Shown: piece by piece, positions 19,701-28,161 of the stretch
Layout: every line of letters begins with the position of its first letter
Position numbering within the stretch: the first letter of the stretch is position 1
NCBI GenBank assembly: GCA_017304685.1
Contig: JAFKLR010000003.1
Location: 372,001 to 436,000, forward strand
Direction: 5' to 3'
Length of the DNA: 64,000 nt
From: Sphingobacteriia bacterium
Lineage (GTDB): Bacteria; Pseudomonadota; Alphaproteobacteria; Rickettsiales; 33-17
Program-made: the position numbers and the translations under genes
Notes under the pieces: model-generated
What the model saw: the letters and a program-made list of their open reading frames with translations, nothing else
Told to the model about the DNA's origin: nothing
Database searches by the model: none

Positions 19701-19993
19701 GTACCACCATTTTTATTAATTACATAAATATCACCAGCGCCGTGATGAGTACCTAAAAAGGCTATTTTTGAACCATCTTTAGAAAACACAGGTGTATGTA
19801 TTTGTGAATAAAAACTCGTTAATCTTATTGGATTACCATCCGTTCTATTAACTTGCCATAAATCGTTGTCGCTAACAAAAACTATATTGTCGCCATTTAT
19901 ATCTGGTTCTTGAAAGTAACCTTCATTAGCTGCATTAGCGTTATTAAATGAGAAGCATAAAAATGTTAGAAAGAAAGGTAATAATTTTTTCAT
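16742..19993 (-). CDS. Tricorn-like protease: beta-propeller, PDZ and S41 peptidase domains, exported
   Basis: Tricorn proteases are large serine peptidases that trim oligopeptides. The 1083-residue protein begins with a signal peptide (KLLPFFLTFLCFSFNNANA). TolB/WD-like propeller blades follow (DNIVFVSDNDLWQVN, SKIAFLGTHHGAGDIYVIN), then a core helical domain, a PDZ domain (KIKDGDLLFSINNQKL) and a C-terminal S41 domain. The catalytic set of tricorn is present with matching spacing: S752-H753 (RSSHAY), nucleophile S977 followed by D978 (TASDGD), and E1040 (YGVEPN). The signal peptide predicts a periplasmic enzyme. The gene starts 4 bases after the AmpG-like permease gene and is surely co-transcribed with it, which suggests joint handling of peptides. 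Confidence 0.9.
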   Translation of the reverse strand: MKKLLPFFLTFLCFSFNNANAANEGYFQEPDINGDNIVFVSDNDLWQVNRTDGNPIRLTSFYSQIHTPVFSKDGSKIAFLGTHHGAGDIYVINKNGGTAQRITFVGVPRMRIIHWDEKNYIYFTSPYKNPFGYNHIYRVHPDIRTIEKLPLGPATFYSTNGKAKVLQRTQYNEFGYWKTYRGGAKGDIWIDSEGNGKFHEFVKLESNLNRPTIIKERVYFLSDHENVGKIYSLNLDGQDLKIHSNNKDFYARNFRSDGNNIVYTVAGEIYIYDISNDKNELLTINFPANRKLKEEKFVNLKEYYEHYSPHPTKDLIAFIVRGHPVITHFYNGTTIRIGKEKYRYNIIEWAEKGEFIIASSSHTDSDCIHIFDTSNFEEVYTFNKFKFGRIKSIIPAYNAKKIAVTNSEGELFLVSYSKNNTEIVKVDKSERSVINEISWSNDDLHFTYAVTSMSLGDYNSFPRYKLKLYSVKDNKSVDLTETHYSSFYPIFDTYKRYIYFISDKNHVPYREAHDANIIFPLFSKPYLMTMNHEVPMPFVNSFNFNQIIESQNNTQAIINVKNSHRRIAPFPVNDLVYNKIFAHNNRVWFLSSQPSPEIMCFDCKNFKEENKKSLHLFDFEKNKLLSVAEGIDDAILTRNGEAFLIRIDNNFRYISSAHTSNPKQTQFSSKETGVESGWLNIDLSLKISLQDEWKKIYNEAWSLLREKFNNPRIKSVDWFKIRDKYYPLIDKVSTRSELNDVLWEMQGELRSSHAYVWGGDFVNYSKEKIGKFACNFKYDPEYKAYRFETIVRGDPGNMKAWSPLKHPGVKIKDGDLLFSINNQKLTKEFTPEQALLHNDNGKKVLLEVAYRNGKNRRFVNVSVLDHEDEIYYRDYIKKRREYVSKKTNGKIGYIHIPDMTAEGFSEFYKGYINQFDKDGLIIDIRNNRGGYVSSQIISILNRKRIGFNTHKLFGQVPFPSYSSKGNYVLLINEYTASDGDIFANAFKTFNLGPVIGKRSWGGVIAINIDKFLVDGGVTTQPEFPHWFNSIGWDIENYGVEPNIEVDILPDDYINNRDPQLEKAIEEMYKVIAENKDAEQINRE

Positions 19994-19997
19994 CGCT

Positions 19998-21302
19998 CTA
20001 CACCTTATATTTTTTTATTGAGCCTTTAAAATTTAAGTAGCCCAATACTATTAAACCAGGGATTGAGAGTAAAGTAGAAAATATAAAAAATCCTGTCCAA
20101 CCTAAATTTTCAGCTACAAATCCTGAACCTGTTGAAATAAATGTTCTACCAAAAGAGGAAATTGAGCTTATTAATGCATATTGGGTAGCTGTAAATAATG
20201 GATTAGTACAAAGAGTACTTAAATAAGTAAGCATAACAGCTCCACCCATACCAGAAGCTAAATCTTCAATACTAATTGTAAATACTAATGCTAATTTGTT
20301 ATAGCCAAAATATTCTTGAACTATGTACATTAAGCAAGAAACCATTTGCATAATTCCGCATATCCAAAGTGCTCGATTTAAACCTACTTTAAATAATAAA
20401 GCTCCGCCAATAAATGTGCCTGTTATGGTTGCAATTAATCCATAGCTTTTCACGTAAGTTGCTATATCCCCTTTACTAAAGCCAAGTTCAACATAAAAGA
20501 TCTGAGAAATATGACCTGCAAAAGCTATGCTTAGTTTATAAAGCATCGCAAGGAGTAAAAGAGCAATCCAATTTTTCTTTTGAATAAAATCTGCAAAAGG
20601 AGCTAGAATTGTTTTTTGAATAATTTCAAATATTCCATCGACTTTTTTAATTGAATAATTAACTTTCGATGTAAGATTAACTTTTGGTTCTGGTATAAAG
20701 AAAACAAATACCATTACACCTGATATAACTATAGCCATAAGTGCATAAACAGTAGACCATTCAAAGAATTCAGCCATAAATAATGTTTGTGCGCCTGAAA
20801 TTAGCATTCCAATTCTATATCCAATAACATATGAGGAAACCCCTGGCCCTTGTTCTTTTTCTGATAGTAATTCTAACCTGTAAGCATCAACTACAATATC
20901 TTGAGTAGCGGAGCAAAATGCAAGAAATATACTTGCAAGAGCAGTATAAGTTAAACGAGTTACTGGATCAGAATAAGCAAGTAAGATAATTGCAATAATA
21001 AGGAAAAATTGCGTAGTAATAAGCCAAGATTTTCTTCTTCCTAGCAGATTTGTAAGCATAGGAATTTTCATAAAGTCAATAATTGGAGCCCAAATAAATT
21101 TAAATGAATAAGGAATTGTAACTATAGCAAATAATCCGATTGTTGTTTTATTTACTCCAATTTCATGTAACCAGACTGTTAATGTGGTGCCAGTAAGCAC
21201 AAGAGGTAAACCGCTTGAAAGACCCAAAATTAGCATTATTAGCATGCGTGGCCTAAAATAAACAATTTTACTAGAAAGGTAATTGAATAATTTTCTTAGC
21301 AT
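19998..21302 (-). CDS. ampG: AmpG-like major facilitator permease (muropeptide family)
   Basis: AmpG imports anhydro-muropeptides across the inner membrane during peptidoglycan recycling. The 434-residue protein has about 12 membrane helices. It shows the AmpG-type N-terminal features LGLSSGLPLVLTGTTLTVWL and YSFKFIWAPIID, followed by LGRRKSW, a loop typical of this MFS branch. Rickettsiales commonly carry several AmpG paralogues, some of which may transport other solutes, so the substrate is not certain. It lies upstream of the tricorn-like protease gene with a 4-base gap, which forms a probable two-gene operon for peptide uptake or recycling. Confidence 0.8.
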   Translation of the reverse strand: MLRKLFNYLSSKIVYFRPRMLIMLILGLSSGLPLVLTGTTLTVWLHEIGVNKTTIGLFAIVTIPYSFKFIWAPIIDFMKIPMLTNLLGRRKSWLITTQFFLIIAIILLAYSDPVTRLTYTALASIFLAFCSATQDIVVDAYRLELLSEKEQGPGVSSYVIGYRIGMLISGAQTLFMAEFFEWSTVYALMAIVISGVMVFVFFIPEPKVNLTSKVNYSIKKVDGIFEIIQKTILAPFADFIQKKNWIALLLLAMLYKLSIAFAGHISQIFYVELGFSKGDIATYVKSYGLIATITGTFIGGALLFKVGLNRALWICGIMQMVSCLMYIVQEYFGYNKLALVFTISIEDLASGMGGAVMLTYLSTLCTNPLFTATQYALISSISSFGRTFISTGSGFVAENLGWTGFFIFSTLLSIPGLIVLGYLNFKGSIKKYKV

Positions 21303-21484
21303 AATTCTCCTTAATGCTTATCTTGTATTTTGTTTACTAATAATAACACCCTTTTAAGGTAATATTACAAGATAAATTTTTAAGGGAAACTATAGGAAAA
21401 GTAGAATCATTATTTTGTTATAAAATAATGATAATTTTATATAAAATTTTTGCCTGTCGTTTGTTATTTTATTAAAATGATATT

Positions 21485-22720
21485 TTATCTGCTTAAATCT
21501 GCTGATAAGATTTTTTTTTGCCCTTCTTGTAAAATTTTGTCAAATTCAATCTTTAATTTACGAGCAATTTTAATTTGCTTGTCTAATTCTTTATGTAATA
21601 CATTAAGTTCTTGTAAATTAGCCTTCATTTCTTTAGTTTGTAACTTACCTTCATTATACTTTGTTAACGGTAACAAAGTTTCCTTAATTTCTTCTAAATG
21701 AGTTATTGAAGTAGATATTATGTTTTGATAATTTTCTATTGATTTACTAAATAAATCAGATTTATTATATTTAGTTCCGAAAGTTTGCTCAAATTTTTCT
21801 ATTAAGTGTTTTGGAACTTTTTTATTTTTATCTTTTTCTAAACCGTTTAATTTTATTGCTAAAACATTATATTTAAAATTATCACGCGTTTTATAAGCAA
21901 GCATTTCTCGTTCATAATCCATTAATTGGGCTTGGTACCTTTCTTTTGATTCTTCATACCTATGAACATTTTTCATAAAATGATATATAAACTCTAATTC
22001 TTTATCTTCAAATGATTCTACCTTATCATTAAGTTCTTTTAATAATTTTACTTCAGCTTTTGAACTGTTCTGTTCAACAATTTTATCTTTAATGAAATTA
22101 GTTATAGAAAAAGTGTCTGATTTATTCTTTAATTTTTTAAATTCTCTTTTTTCTTCATCATTTAAAGAGTTATTTTGTAGTATTTTTTTATAAAAAGAGA
22201 GGTATTTTTCAATCTCTTCATCTGAAAACTCATTTTTTTTAAGAAATTCGATAACAAGTTCTTTTTGTATATCATGTGTTTTATTCTTATTAGCCTCAGA
22301 TTTAAGTCTATTATTTATATAAATATTATTTATAAACACCTGAATTTTTATTATTAAACTTGTAAATAAATGTGCTATTGCCCATAAACCATTACCATTT
22401 CTACGGTTTTCAATAGCTTTCATTTTTTTTACTATATCTTTTATTTCTTTTAATTGTTTTTCCGCTTCTAAACGCTCTTTACCTTTCATTAATTTTAATA
22501 AACCTTCAGTAGCAGGTATTATATTTGAATTAAGAGCAATATAACCCTTTTGAATTACATTAGAAATTTGGGATTGAGTGATTTCAGCTCTTTGAGCCTG
22601 TTTAGGGTTGGTTAATTTCTCAATCTCACTATTAATTTCTTGAAATTGGTTAGAAATTATTAACAGGCCATCATTCAGTTGATTTAAATGCGCATCTGGA
22701 GTTATTTGAGGTGTTACCAT
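21485..22720 (-). CDS. Coiled-coil protein of unknown function
   Basis: This is a protein of 411 residues dominated by Lys/Glu/Leu/Asn heptad-like helix throughout, so long coiled coils are expected (for example about 25-65, 160-250 and 330-410). One moderately hydrophobic stretch (about 118-142, LWAIAHLFTSLIIKIQVFI) could be a membrane-associated helix. No signal peptide, enzymatic motif or known domain is recognised. The gene is alone, between AmpG and ribonuclease J on the same strand. Structural, adaptor or exported roles are all possible. Confidence 0.7.
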   Translation of the reverse strand: MVTPQITPDAHLNQLNDGLLIISNQFQEINSEIEKLTNPKQAQRAEITQSQISNVIQKGYIALNSNIIPATEGLLKLMKGKERLEAEKQLKEIKDIVKKMKAIENRRNGNGLWAIAHLFTSLIIKIQVFINNIYINNRLKSEANKNKTHDIQKELVIEFLKKNEFSDEEIEKYLSFYKKILQNNSLNDEEKREFKKLKNKSDTFSITNFIKDKIVEQNSSKAEVKLLKELNDKVESFEDKELEFIYHFMKNVHRYEESKERYQAQLMDYEREMLAYKTRDNFKYNVLAIKLNGLEKDKNKKVPKHLIEKFEQTFGTKYNKSDLFSKSIENYQNIISTSITHLEEIKETLLPLTKYNEGKLQTKEMKANLQELNVLHKELDKQIKIARKLKIEFDKILQEGQKKILSADLSR

Positions 22721-22844
22721 TTTAATTATAATTTTTATTGTTATAATTAAATTATAACATACTTGATATGAAAAAATAATTAAAAAATTAATTATTTTTT
22801 CAATAGAAAAATAAGGTGATTGTTTATGGTATTAGAGAGAAGTA

Positions 22845-24521
22845 TTACATTCTCTCTAAGTGTAATTCAATAACAGGAGATTTACCTACTTCTTTTTCAA
22901 TAAATCTTTTAATTACTGATCTAATATTATTGTTAAAATCTTCAAGATTAGTTTTACTAGTTTTAGTTAAACGCCTTGTTTCAACTGATGCAACTACTTC
23001 TTCTAAAATGGCTTCAATTAATCCTCTTTCTTCCTTATCATCAATTACGCCATATGTTTTAAGTACAGGATGATTAATAATATGGTAGTTTTTATCAACA
23101 ATTATTACGCAAACAACTATTCCATCATTTTTAAGCCTTCTTCTCATTTTAATAACTGGAGAATTAGAAGGAATTAAATAATAACCATCTACTGCAAGCC
23201 TTCCTGCTTCAACAACTGCTAACTTTTCTGGTTTATCAGGTCCTAGTAATACAAGGTCACCGTTTTCAACTTCAACAACATGCGGAACGCCAATGCTTCT
23301 TGCAAATTTTGCATGTTCATGCATATGAATTAACTCACCATGAACAGGAATAACAGTTTTAGGTCTAAGTAATGTATACATTTTTTTAAGTTCACCACGA
23401 GCAGGGTGCCCTGATACGTGTACGAAATGATCACGTTCAGTTAAAACTTCTACCCCTTGCTTTACAAACATATTAAAAAGCCTGAAGATTGCTTTATCAT
23501 TTCCAGGGATAATTTTTGAAGAGAAAATTACAGTATCCCCTGGTACAAACCTAATGCTTTGATGATTACCGGTTGCAATTTTAGTAGTTGCAGCAAGTGG
23601 TTCACCTTGACATCCTGTGCAAATTAAAAGAAGTTCACGGCGATCAAAATTACCAAAGCTTCTGTCATCCATAAGTTCTGGGGCATCTTGAAGATAACCT
23701 GCATCTCTTGCAGCGTGAATAACACGCCAAATACTACGTCCTGATACAACAATTTTTCTTCCTGCAACTTGTGCGGCACGAATTATTGTTTCAAGTCTAG
23801 CAAGGTTTGAAGCGAATGTTGTTACAGTTACTAAGCCTTTACAATCAAGAATTAGTTTTTCCAAGCTTTTAGCTAAATCGCCCTCTGATCCTGAGAATCC
23901 ATCATTAAAAATATTGGTTGAGTCACCTACAAGAATGTCAACTCCTTCATCTCCAAGTTGCTTAAGTAATGCTTCATCATTTGGTGAACCTAGAACCGGG
24001 TCATGGTCAAATTTCCAGTCACCAGTGTGGAAAATATTTCCTCCTTCTGTTCTTATAAATAAAGCCTGCATTTCTGGAGCAGAGTGATTTAAAGAAACCA
24101 TTTCAATATCAAATGGGCCAATTTTGGTACGTGTATTCATTGGTACTTCTTTAATTTTCGCATGTGCACTTGATCCAACGCTTTCAACAAATTTTGCTTT
24201 AATAAAATTAGCGGTAAAAGGTGTAGCATACATAGGGGCTTTAATTTCATCCCACAAGTAATTAATAGCACCAACGTGATCCTCATGGGCATGTGTTAGC
24301 ACAATACCTAATAATTTATCTTTAATTTGTGCTAAAAAATCAATATTAGGTACAATAATTTGAACGCCTGGAAGGTAATCGTCAGCAAAACCTGCTCCTA
24401 AATCAACCATTATCCATTTGCCGTCATATTGATAAAGGTTTAGATTAAGGCCGATTTCACCTGATCCGCCTAAAGGAACAAATAATAATTTATCTTTGTA
24501 GTGATTAAGGTTTATAGTCAT
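22845..24521 (-). CDS. rnj: Ribonuclease J (metallo-beta-lactamase/beta-CASP RNase)
   Basis: RNase J is a 5' exonuclease and endonuclease in RNA processing and decay, used in many alphaproteobacteria. The protein has 558 residues, the normal length. The metal-binding motif HAHEDH is at 77-82 and is followed by HTGDWKFDHDP. The beta-CASP motifs follow, including the SGHPARGE histidine and PVHGE, then the C-terminal domain. In free-living alphaproteobacteria rnj usually lies close downstream of nuoN-birA. Here three accessory genes separate it from birA. A dyad and possible promoter lie upstream (24604-24626). Confidence 0.95.
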   Translation of the reverse strand: MTINLNHYKDKLLFVPLGGSGEIGLNLNLYQYDGKWIMVDLGAGFADDYLPGVQIIVPNIDFLAQIKDKLLGIVLTHAHEDHVGAINYLWDEIKAPMYATPFTANFIKAKFVESVGSSAHAKIKEVPMNTRTKIGPFDIEMVSLNHSAPEMQALFIRTEGGNIFHTGDWKFDHDPVLGSPNDEALLKQLGDEGVDILVGDSTNIFNDGFSGSEGDLAKSLEKLILDCKGLVTVTTFASNLARLETIIRAAQVAGRKIVVSGRSIWRVIHAARDAGYLQDAPELMDDRSFGNFDRRELLLICTGCQGEPLAATTKIATGNHQSIRFVPGDTVIFSSKIIPGNDKAIFRLFNMFVKQGVEVLTERDHFVHVSGHPARGELKKMYTLLRPKTVIPVHGELIHMHEHAKFARSIGVPHVVEVENGDLVLLGPDKPEKLAVVEAGRLAVDGYYLIPSNSPVIKMRRRLKNDGIVVCVIIVDKNYHIINHPVLKTYGVIDDKEERGLIEAILEEVVASVETRRLTKTSKTNLEDFNNNIRSVIKRFIEKEVGKSPVIELHLERM

Positions 24522-24603
24522 ATAGTCTCTTAAATTTTTTATTGTATTTTTTTGACAATAGTAAAATGTATTGTTTTATGGAAAGTTTTAAATAATATCA
24601 TGT

Positions 24604-24626
24604 TTTATACTCTTTTAAGGTATAAA
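24604..24626 (-). promoter_or_regulatory. Dyad with possible -10 box upstream of rnj
   Basis: The inverted repeat TTTATAC / GTATAAA with a 9-base spacer lies about 85 bases before the rnj start. On the minus strand the arm TATAAA could be a -10 box with TGGACA 17 bases upstream. It could be an operator or simply a promoter. No U-run follows, so a terminator is unlikely. Confidence 0.35.
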
Positions 24627-24669
24627 TGTCCAAACAAAAATTTAAGTATATATAGCCTTTATATATGCA

Positions 24670-25170
24670 TTATATAAGACGTTCTTGAGGAATTATATCA
24701 TTTTGGGTTTCAACACTAAGTCGGTAAGTAGCATTCTTTAGTTTATTAATAACTTTATTGTGAAAATTATTAATGTTGCTGATAGGGGAATCAATTAAAA
24801 CCTCAGAATATTTTGGATAAGTACTATTAAAGCTATAATTAATTGATATATTTCCTAAGTTAGTTAGTGTAAATTCAACTAAATTATATTCTTTATTCAT
24901 TAACTCACGTTCGATTTTGGAAAGATAGTAATTTATATATTCTTCTCTAATGACATTAAAATTTTGCTTCAAATTTTCTGTTTCTTTATTTTGTTTATAA
25001 ATTACAGTTATATACTCGATTTGATATTCTAGAAATCTACCTAGTAATTCTTTAACATTTGAAATTTCTTTTGAAAGATTTTCAAGGTCTACCTCTATAT
25101 CTAAATTAGTAAATAACTTATGTGATTTACTAATTTCAAATGTTTTGAATATAATTTTTATTTTACTCAT
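24670..25170 (-). CDS. Hypothetical protein
   Basis: The start is set at ATG 25170 (MSKIKIIFKTF) because AGAGGAAG lies just upstream. The longer frame to 25263 adds a hydrophobic, probably untranslated, leader. The product has about 166 residues, rich in Asn, Lys, Glu and Ile, with predicted alternating strands at the ends and a central helix (about 65-105). There is no membrane segment, cysteine pair or known motif. The C-terminal part (NISINYSFNSTYP) has a beta-strand pattern reminiscent of the ends of the paralogues at 15360 and 16129, but this is too weak to claim a relationship. It lies in the accessory insertion between birA and rnj. Confidence 0.55.
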   Translation of the reverse strand: MSKIKIIFKTFEISKSHKLFTNLDIEVDLENLSKEISNVKELLGRFLEYQIEYITVIYKQNKETENLKQNFNVIREEYINYYLSKIERELMNKEYNLVEFTLTNLGNISINYSFNSTYPKYSEVLIDSPISNINNFHNKVINKLKNATYRLSVETQNDIIPQERLI

Positions 25171-25379
25171 ATCTTCCTCTTTTATTTTTTCGATAACTAC
25201 TAAAGGTAAAGAGAAGGTATATTGCTTTAAAAAAAATTTAAAGAAAATTATATTTTTCAGCAATTTAATGCTGTAATTTTATTTTTTTGTGTTAATATAA
25301 AATATATGAAGTTTTTCAACTTCTACGCGATACTTAGACTTTATTTAAATTTTATTTCAAATAAGGAGGAGGAGTCGTT

Positions 25380-25661
25380 ATGTTATTTTATACTACAATT
25401 GCAAATTTACCAAATGACGTTAAAAGTGGCTTAAGTCCACATCTTCAAGAAGTTTATATTTGGGCGTTTAATAGAATTTGGAAGGAATGTAATAAGTCGC
25501 CTTTTGAACGCAAAATGAAAATGGCTCACAATATTGCTTGGAACGAAGCTAAAAAATTTTCTAAAAAAGACAGAGCTTCAGGAAAACGTAGTGCTCAAAA
25601 GAGAACTATGACTAAAAGCAAATTAAGAGGTGCTCAAAATAGTATATTCAGCAGCATATAA
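25380..25661 (+). CDS. chaB: ChaB-domain protein
   Basis: This is a protein of 93 residues. Residues of about 7-65 match the ChaB fold: LPNDVKSGLSPHLQEVYIWAFNR, with the pattern LP..V...L..H.QE.Y..AF, followed by AHNIAWNEAKKFSKK. E. coli ChaB was named for the cation transport (cha) locus, but the molecular role of the family is unclear. The C-terminus is a basic tail (KDRASGKRSAQKRTMTKSK), which could bind nucleic acid. A very strong ribosome site (AAGGAGGAGG) lies ten bases upstream, so high expression is likely. It sits in the accessory insert between birA and rnj. Confidence 0.8.
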   Translation: MLFYTTIANLPNDVKSGLSPHLQEVYIWAFNRIWKECNKSPFERKMKMAHNIAWNEAKKFSKKDRASGKRSAQKRTMTKSKLRGAQNSIFSSI

Positions 25662-25691
25662 TTTTCATAATTTTTAACTTTAAACTTCATG

Positions 25692-25757
25692 TAATTAAAG
25701 CATTTATAGCTAAAATGATGTGTTTTTACATTTTAATAGCTATAAATGCTTTAATTA
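25692..25757. repeat. Long perfect inverted repeat (21-base arms)
   Basis: The left arm 25692-25712 is exactly complementary to the right arm 25737-25757, with a 24-base spacer. The spacer itself contains AAAATG and CATTTT, which can extend the structure. It lies between chaB and the LRR gene. It lacks a T-run after the right arm, so it is not a canonical terminator. It could act in mRNA stabilisation, be a cruciform, or be the remnant of a small mobile element. Confidence 0.75.
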
Positions 25758-25855
25758 TACCTATTTACATAATTAATTGAAAAACATAGAAAATTGACTA
25801 GAGGTTTAAAATGCGTTAATGTAAGGCTATTATATTAATATATTGTAGACTAATC

Positions 25856-27355
25856 ATGTTATCAAAAAACGAAGCCATTTTAATTACTAATAAAGAAGAT
25901 ATTGAAAAAATTAAAACAAAAGAAATTAAAGGTTCTATTCGTATAAGTGAATCGTTTTTTAGAAATAATACATTAAATGATTTAGTCTTGGCTTTAAAAG
26001 ATAATAATGAAATCAGCGGAGTGATAATTGTAGATTATTATCAACGTCCTCAAAACATCCCTTATGAGGAACATGCACAAAATTTTGTAAATTTTTTGGA
26101 GTTTCTAGCTTCAGAAGAAAATAAAAGTCTGGTTAACTTAACATTTAATAATTGTTTTTTTGATATAAAATATTCAGAACAACATGATGAACAATTAGCA
26201 GATCATTGTGAGCAACTAGCAACTCTTATTAATAGCAATAAAATTAAATCATTAAATTTAGATAATAATTTAGGAATTACTGAAGTTGGAGCTGAAGTTA
26301 TTGCTAAAGCTTTAGAAAGTAATACTTCGTTAGAAGTTTTAAAACTTGCTGGCGGTATGAATTCTGATTTATATAATAATGGGGGAATTGCGTTAATACT
26401 TAATGCTTTAGCTAATAATAAAACATTAAAAGAATTATATATACCACTTAATTTTAATATACATCCTTTAGCACACTCTTATAGATCTAGAACTACTGGT
26501 ATTGTTCCGGCTTTGGCAAACTTTTTAGAAACAAATAACGTAATTGAAGTTTTAAGTTTACAGGACGCAAGTAATACCAATCCAATTGATAGTGAGGTAA
26601 GTCAAATTTACTCAGCTCTTGCTAAGAATGAATCACTTAAAATGTTACAATTAAAAGGGAAGCATTGGCCAAATATTATACTTGAAAATATATTTTTAAA
26701 ATTAGGTGGAGATGTAGCGCCTAATTTAAAATATATTGATTTGCCAGATATAGTAATTAAAGATCAAAATATTGAAATTTTTAAAAGCTTTGTTACGGCA
26801 AACAAGACAAGGAAATTTAAAAAAAATGATATCGTTTATGATAATCGTATTATAATTTCTTATTCAGATTCTAATATTGAAGAATTTCCTATAGTAACTT
26901 TAGTACAAAATGAAGTTGAAAAACAAAGAAGTTCAATTCTAACTTCGTCTTTAAAAGATCTGCTTAATTTTGGTTATACTTTTTTAGCCCCCGAGAGAAG
27001 AGCGAATAAAGAAAACATAAAGAAGAGTAGCGTGTTTTATAAATTTACTGCGCCCATCTTTAAATTTATTTTATCTATAGCACCAAATTTTCTTACTTCA
27101 TTAATACCAAATAGAATCAAAGAATATTTCTTACCTATGGAAATAGAAAAAAGCACAGCAGAGAATCAGGCGATTGAAAATAAATATCATATTGCGTATC
27201 AAATGCATTCGGAATTGCCAGCAAAGTTAATAGATGAAATATTAGATCATACTATTACAATGCACGGTAAATCAATTCGCGAAAGAGAAGAAAAATTTAA
27301 AGAACTTAAAAAAGAAAATACTTCAAAACAGGAAGAAAACATAATGTACAGATAG
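25856..27355 (+). CDS. Leucine-rich-repeat protein with hydrophobic segment and F-box-like C-terminus
   Basis: This is a protein of 499 residues. RNI-type LRRs cover about residues 95-300 (LVNLTFNNCFF, IKSLNLDNNLGITEVGAEVIAKAL, LEVLKLAGGM, LKELYIPLNF, IEVLSLQDAS, LKMLQLKGKH). Residues of about 400-430 are hydrophobic (FKFILSIAPNFLTSLIP) and may contact a membrane. Near residue 460 the motif SELPAKLIDEILDH resembles the core of an F-box and matches similar C-terminal motifs in the LRR gene at 12752 and the pseudogene at 3404. The tail is charged helix. The shared LRR plus LPxxxIxxIL design suggests one paralogous family. Ubiquitin-ligase mimicry is a hypothesis only. Confidence 0.75.
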   Translation: MLSKNEAILITNKEDIEKIKTKEIKGSIRISESFFRNNTLNDLVLALKDNNEISGVIIVDYYQRPQNIPYEEHAQNFVNFLEFLASEENKSLVNLTFNNCFFDIKYSEQHDEQLADHCEQLATLINSNKIKSLNLDNNLGITEVGAEVIAKALESNTSLEVLKLAGGMNSDLYNNGGIALILNALANNKTLKELYIPLNFNIHPLAHSYRSRTTGIVPALANFLETNNVIEVLSLQDASNTNPIDSEVSQIYSALAKNESLKMLQLKGKHWPNIILENIFLKLGGDVAPNLKYIDLPDIVIKDQNIEIFKSFVTANKTRKFKKNDIVYDNRIIISYSDSNIEEFPIVTLVQNEVEKQRSSILTSSLKDLLNFGYTFLAPERRANKENIKKSSVFYKFTAPIFKFILSIAPNFLTSLIPNRIKEYFLPMEIEKSTAENQAIENKYHIAYQMHSELPAKLIDEILDHTITMHGKSIREREEKFKELKKENTSKQEENIMYR

Positions 27356-27393
27356 GTTAATAAATTTTAATTAAAAAAATTAAACGTTGAGCT

Positions 27394-28161
27394 TTAACCT
27401 AATAATTGTTTGAAGAAAACTTCACCGCTTGAAACTTTAGTTTGAACATTATTTTCATCGGTTATAATGAATAATCCTCTTTCATCAATACCTGTAAAAT
27501 AACCTTTAAGTATAGTGTCTTTATTTAAACTTACTTCAGTATAATTATTTAAGCCATAGGCATGATCTAACCAACTTTTTCTAATATTAGTGAATCCATT
27601 TTTTTCCCATTCAGAAAAAGTTTTAAGAAAATTATTCATGAAATGATCCAGGATTACATCATCTTCGAGCTTAATATTTTCAGCTGTTAAACTTGTAGCA
27701 GGGAGTTTTCGTTCAGGTAAGTCAGGGTGATTATTTATATTTAATCCAATTCCTATAACTAAATAATCAACATTATCAGAACCAGCGCTAATTCCACTTT
27801 CAAGTAATATTCCAGCGCATTTTTTATCGTTTAATATAACATCATTCGGCCATTTAAGCGAAAAATGTTTATGTGATAAAGCCTCTAAAGTTTTTGCTAG
27901 TGCAACGCCTGTAACAAATACCAATTGACTTGCATGATCAATTAAATAAGGTTTATTAATTAACAAAGAAAAAGTTAAGTTTCCAGGATTTGAAAGCCAC
28001 GCTCTTCCATATTTTCCATGCCCCTCGGTTTGAATTTTACCCCAAAGTAAAAAATTATTTCTCAAACCACGTCTACCAATTCGCTGAGCTTCAGTATTAG
28101 TACTATCAATTTGGTCGTAGATTAAAACTGTAAATTCGTCTTGCCAATTAGTGTATTTCAT
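27394..28161 (-). CDS. birA: Biotin--[acetyl-CoA-carboxylase] ligase
   Basis: BirA activates biotin to biotinyl-AMP and attaches it to the biotin carboxyl carrier protein. The 255-residue protein is the short, monofunctional type without the N-terminal DNA-binding domain, so it should not repress biotin genes. The biotin/ATP loop is GHGKYGRAW (residues 47-55, family GRGRxGRxW), and the catalytic lysine region is LKWPNDVILNDKK. The start overlaps the end of nuoN by 14 bases, so it is the last gene of the nuo transcription unit, as in many alphaproteobacteria. Confidence 0.93.
   Translation of the reverse strand: MKYTNWQDEFTVLIYDQIDSTNTEAQRIGRRGLRNNFLLWGKIQTEGHGKYGRAWLSNPGNLTFSLLINKPYLIDHASQLVFVTGVALAKTLEALSHKHFSLKWPNDVILNDKKCAGILLESGISAGSDNVDYLVIGIGLNINNHPDLPERKLPATSLTAENIKLEDDVILDHFMNNFLKTFSEWEKNGFTNIRKSWLDHAYGLNNYTEVSLNKDTILKGYFTGIDERGLFIITDENNVQTKVSSGEVFFKQLLG

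Noticed and set aside
27353..27401. Terminator between the LRR gene at 25856 and birA
   Set aside because: Only an 8-base stem (TAGGTTAA / TTAACCTA) around a loop of more than 30 bases, with no T-run.
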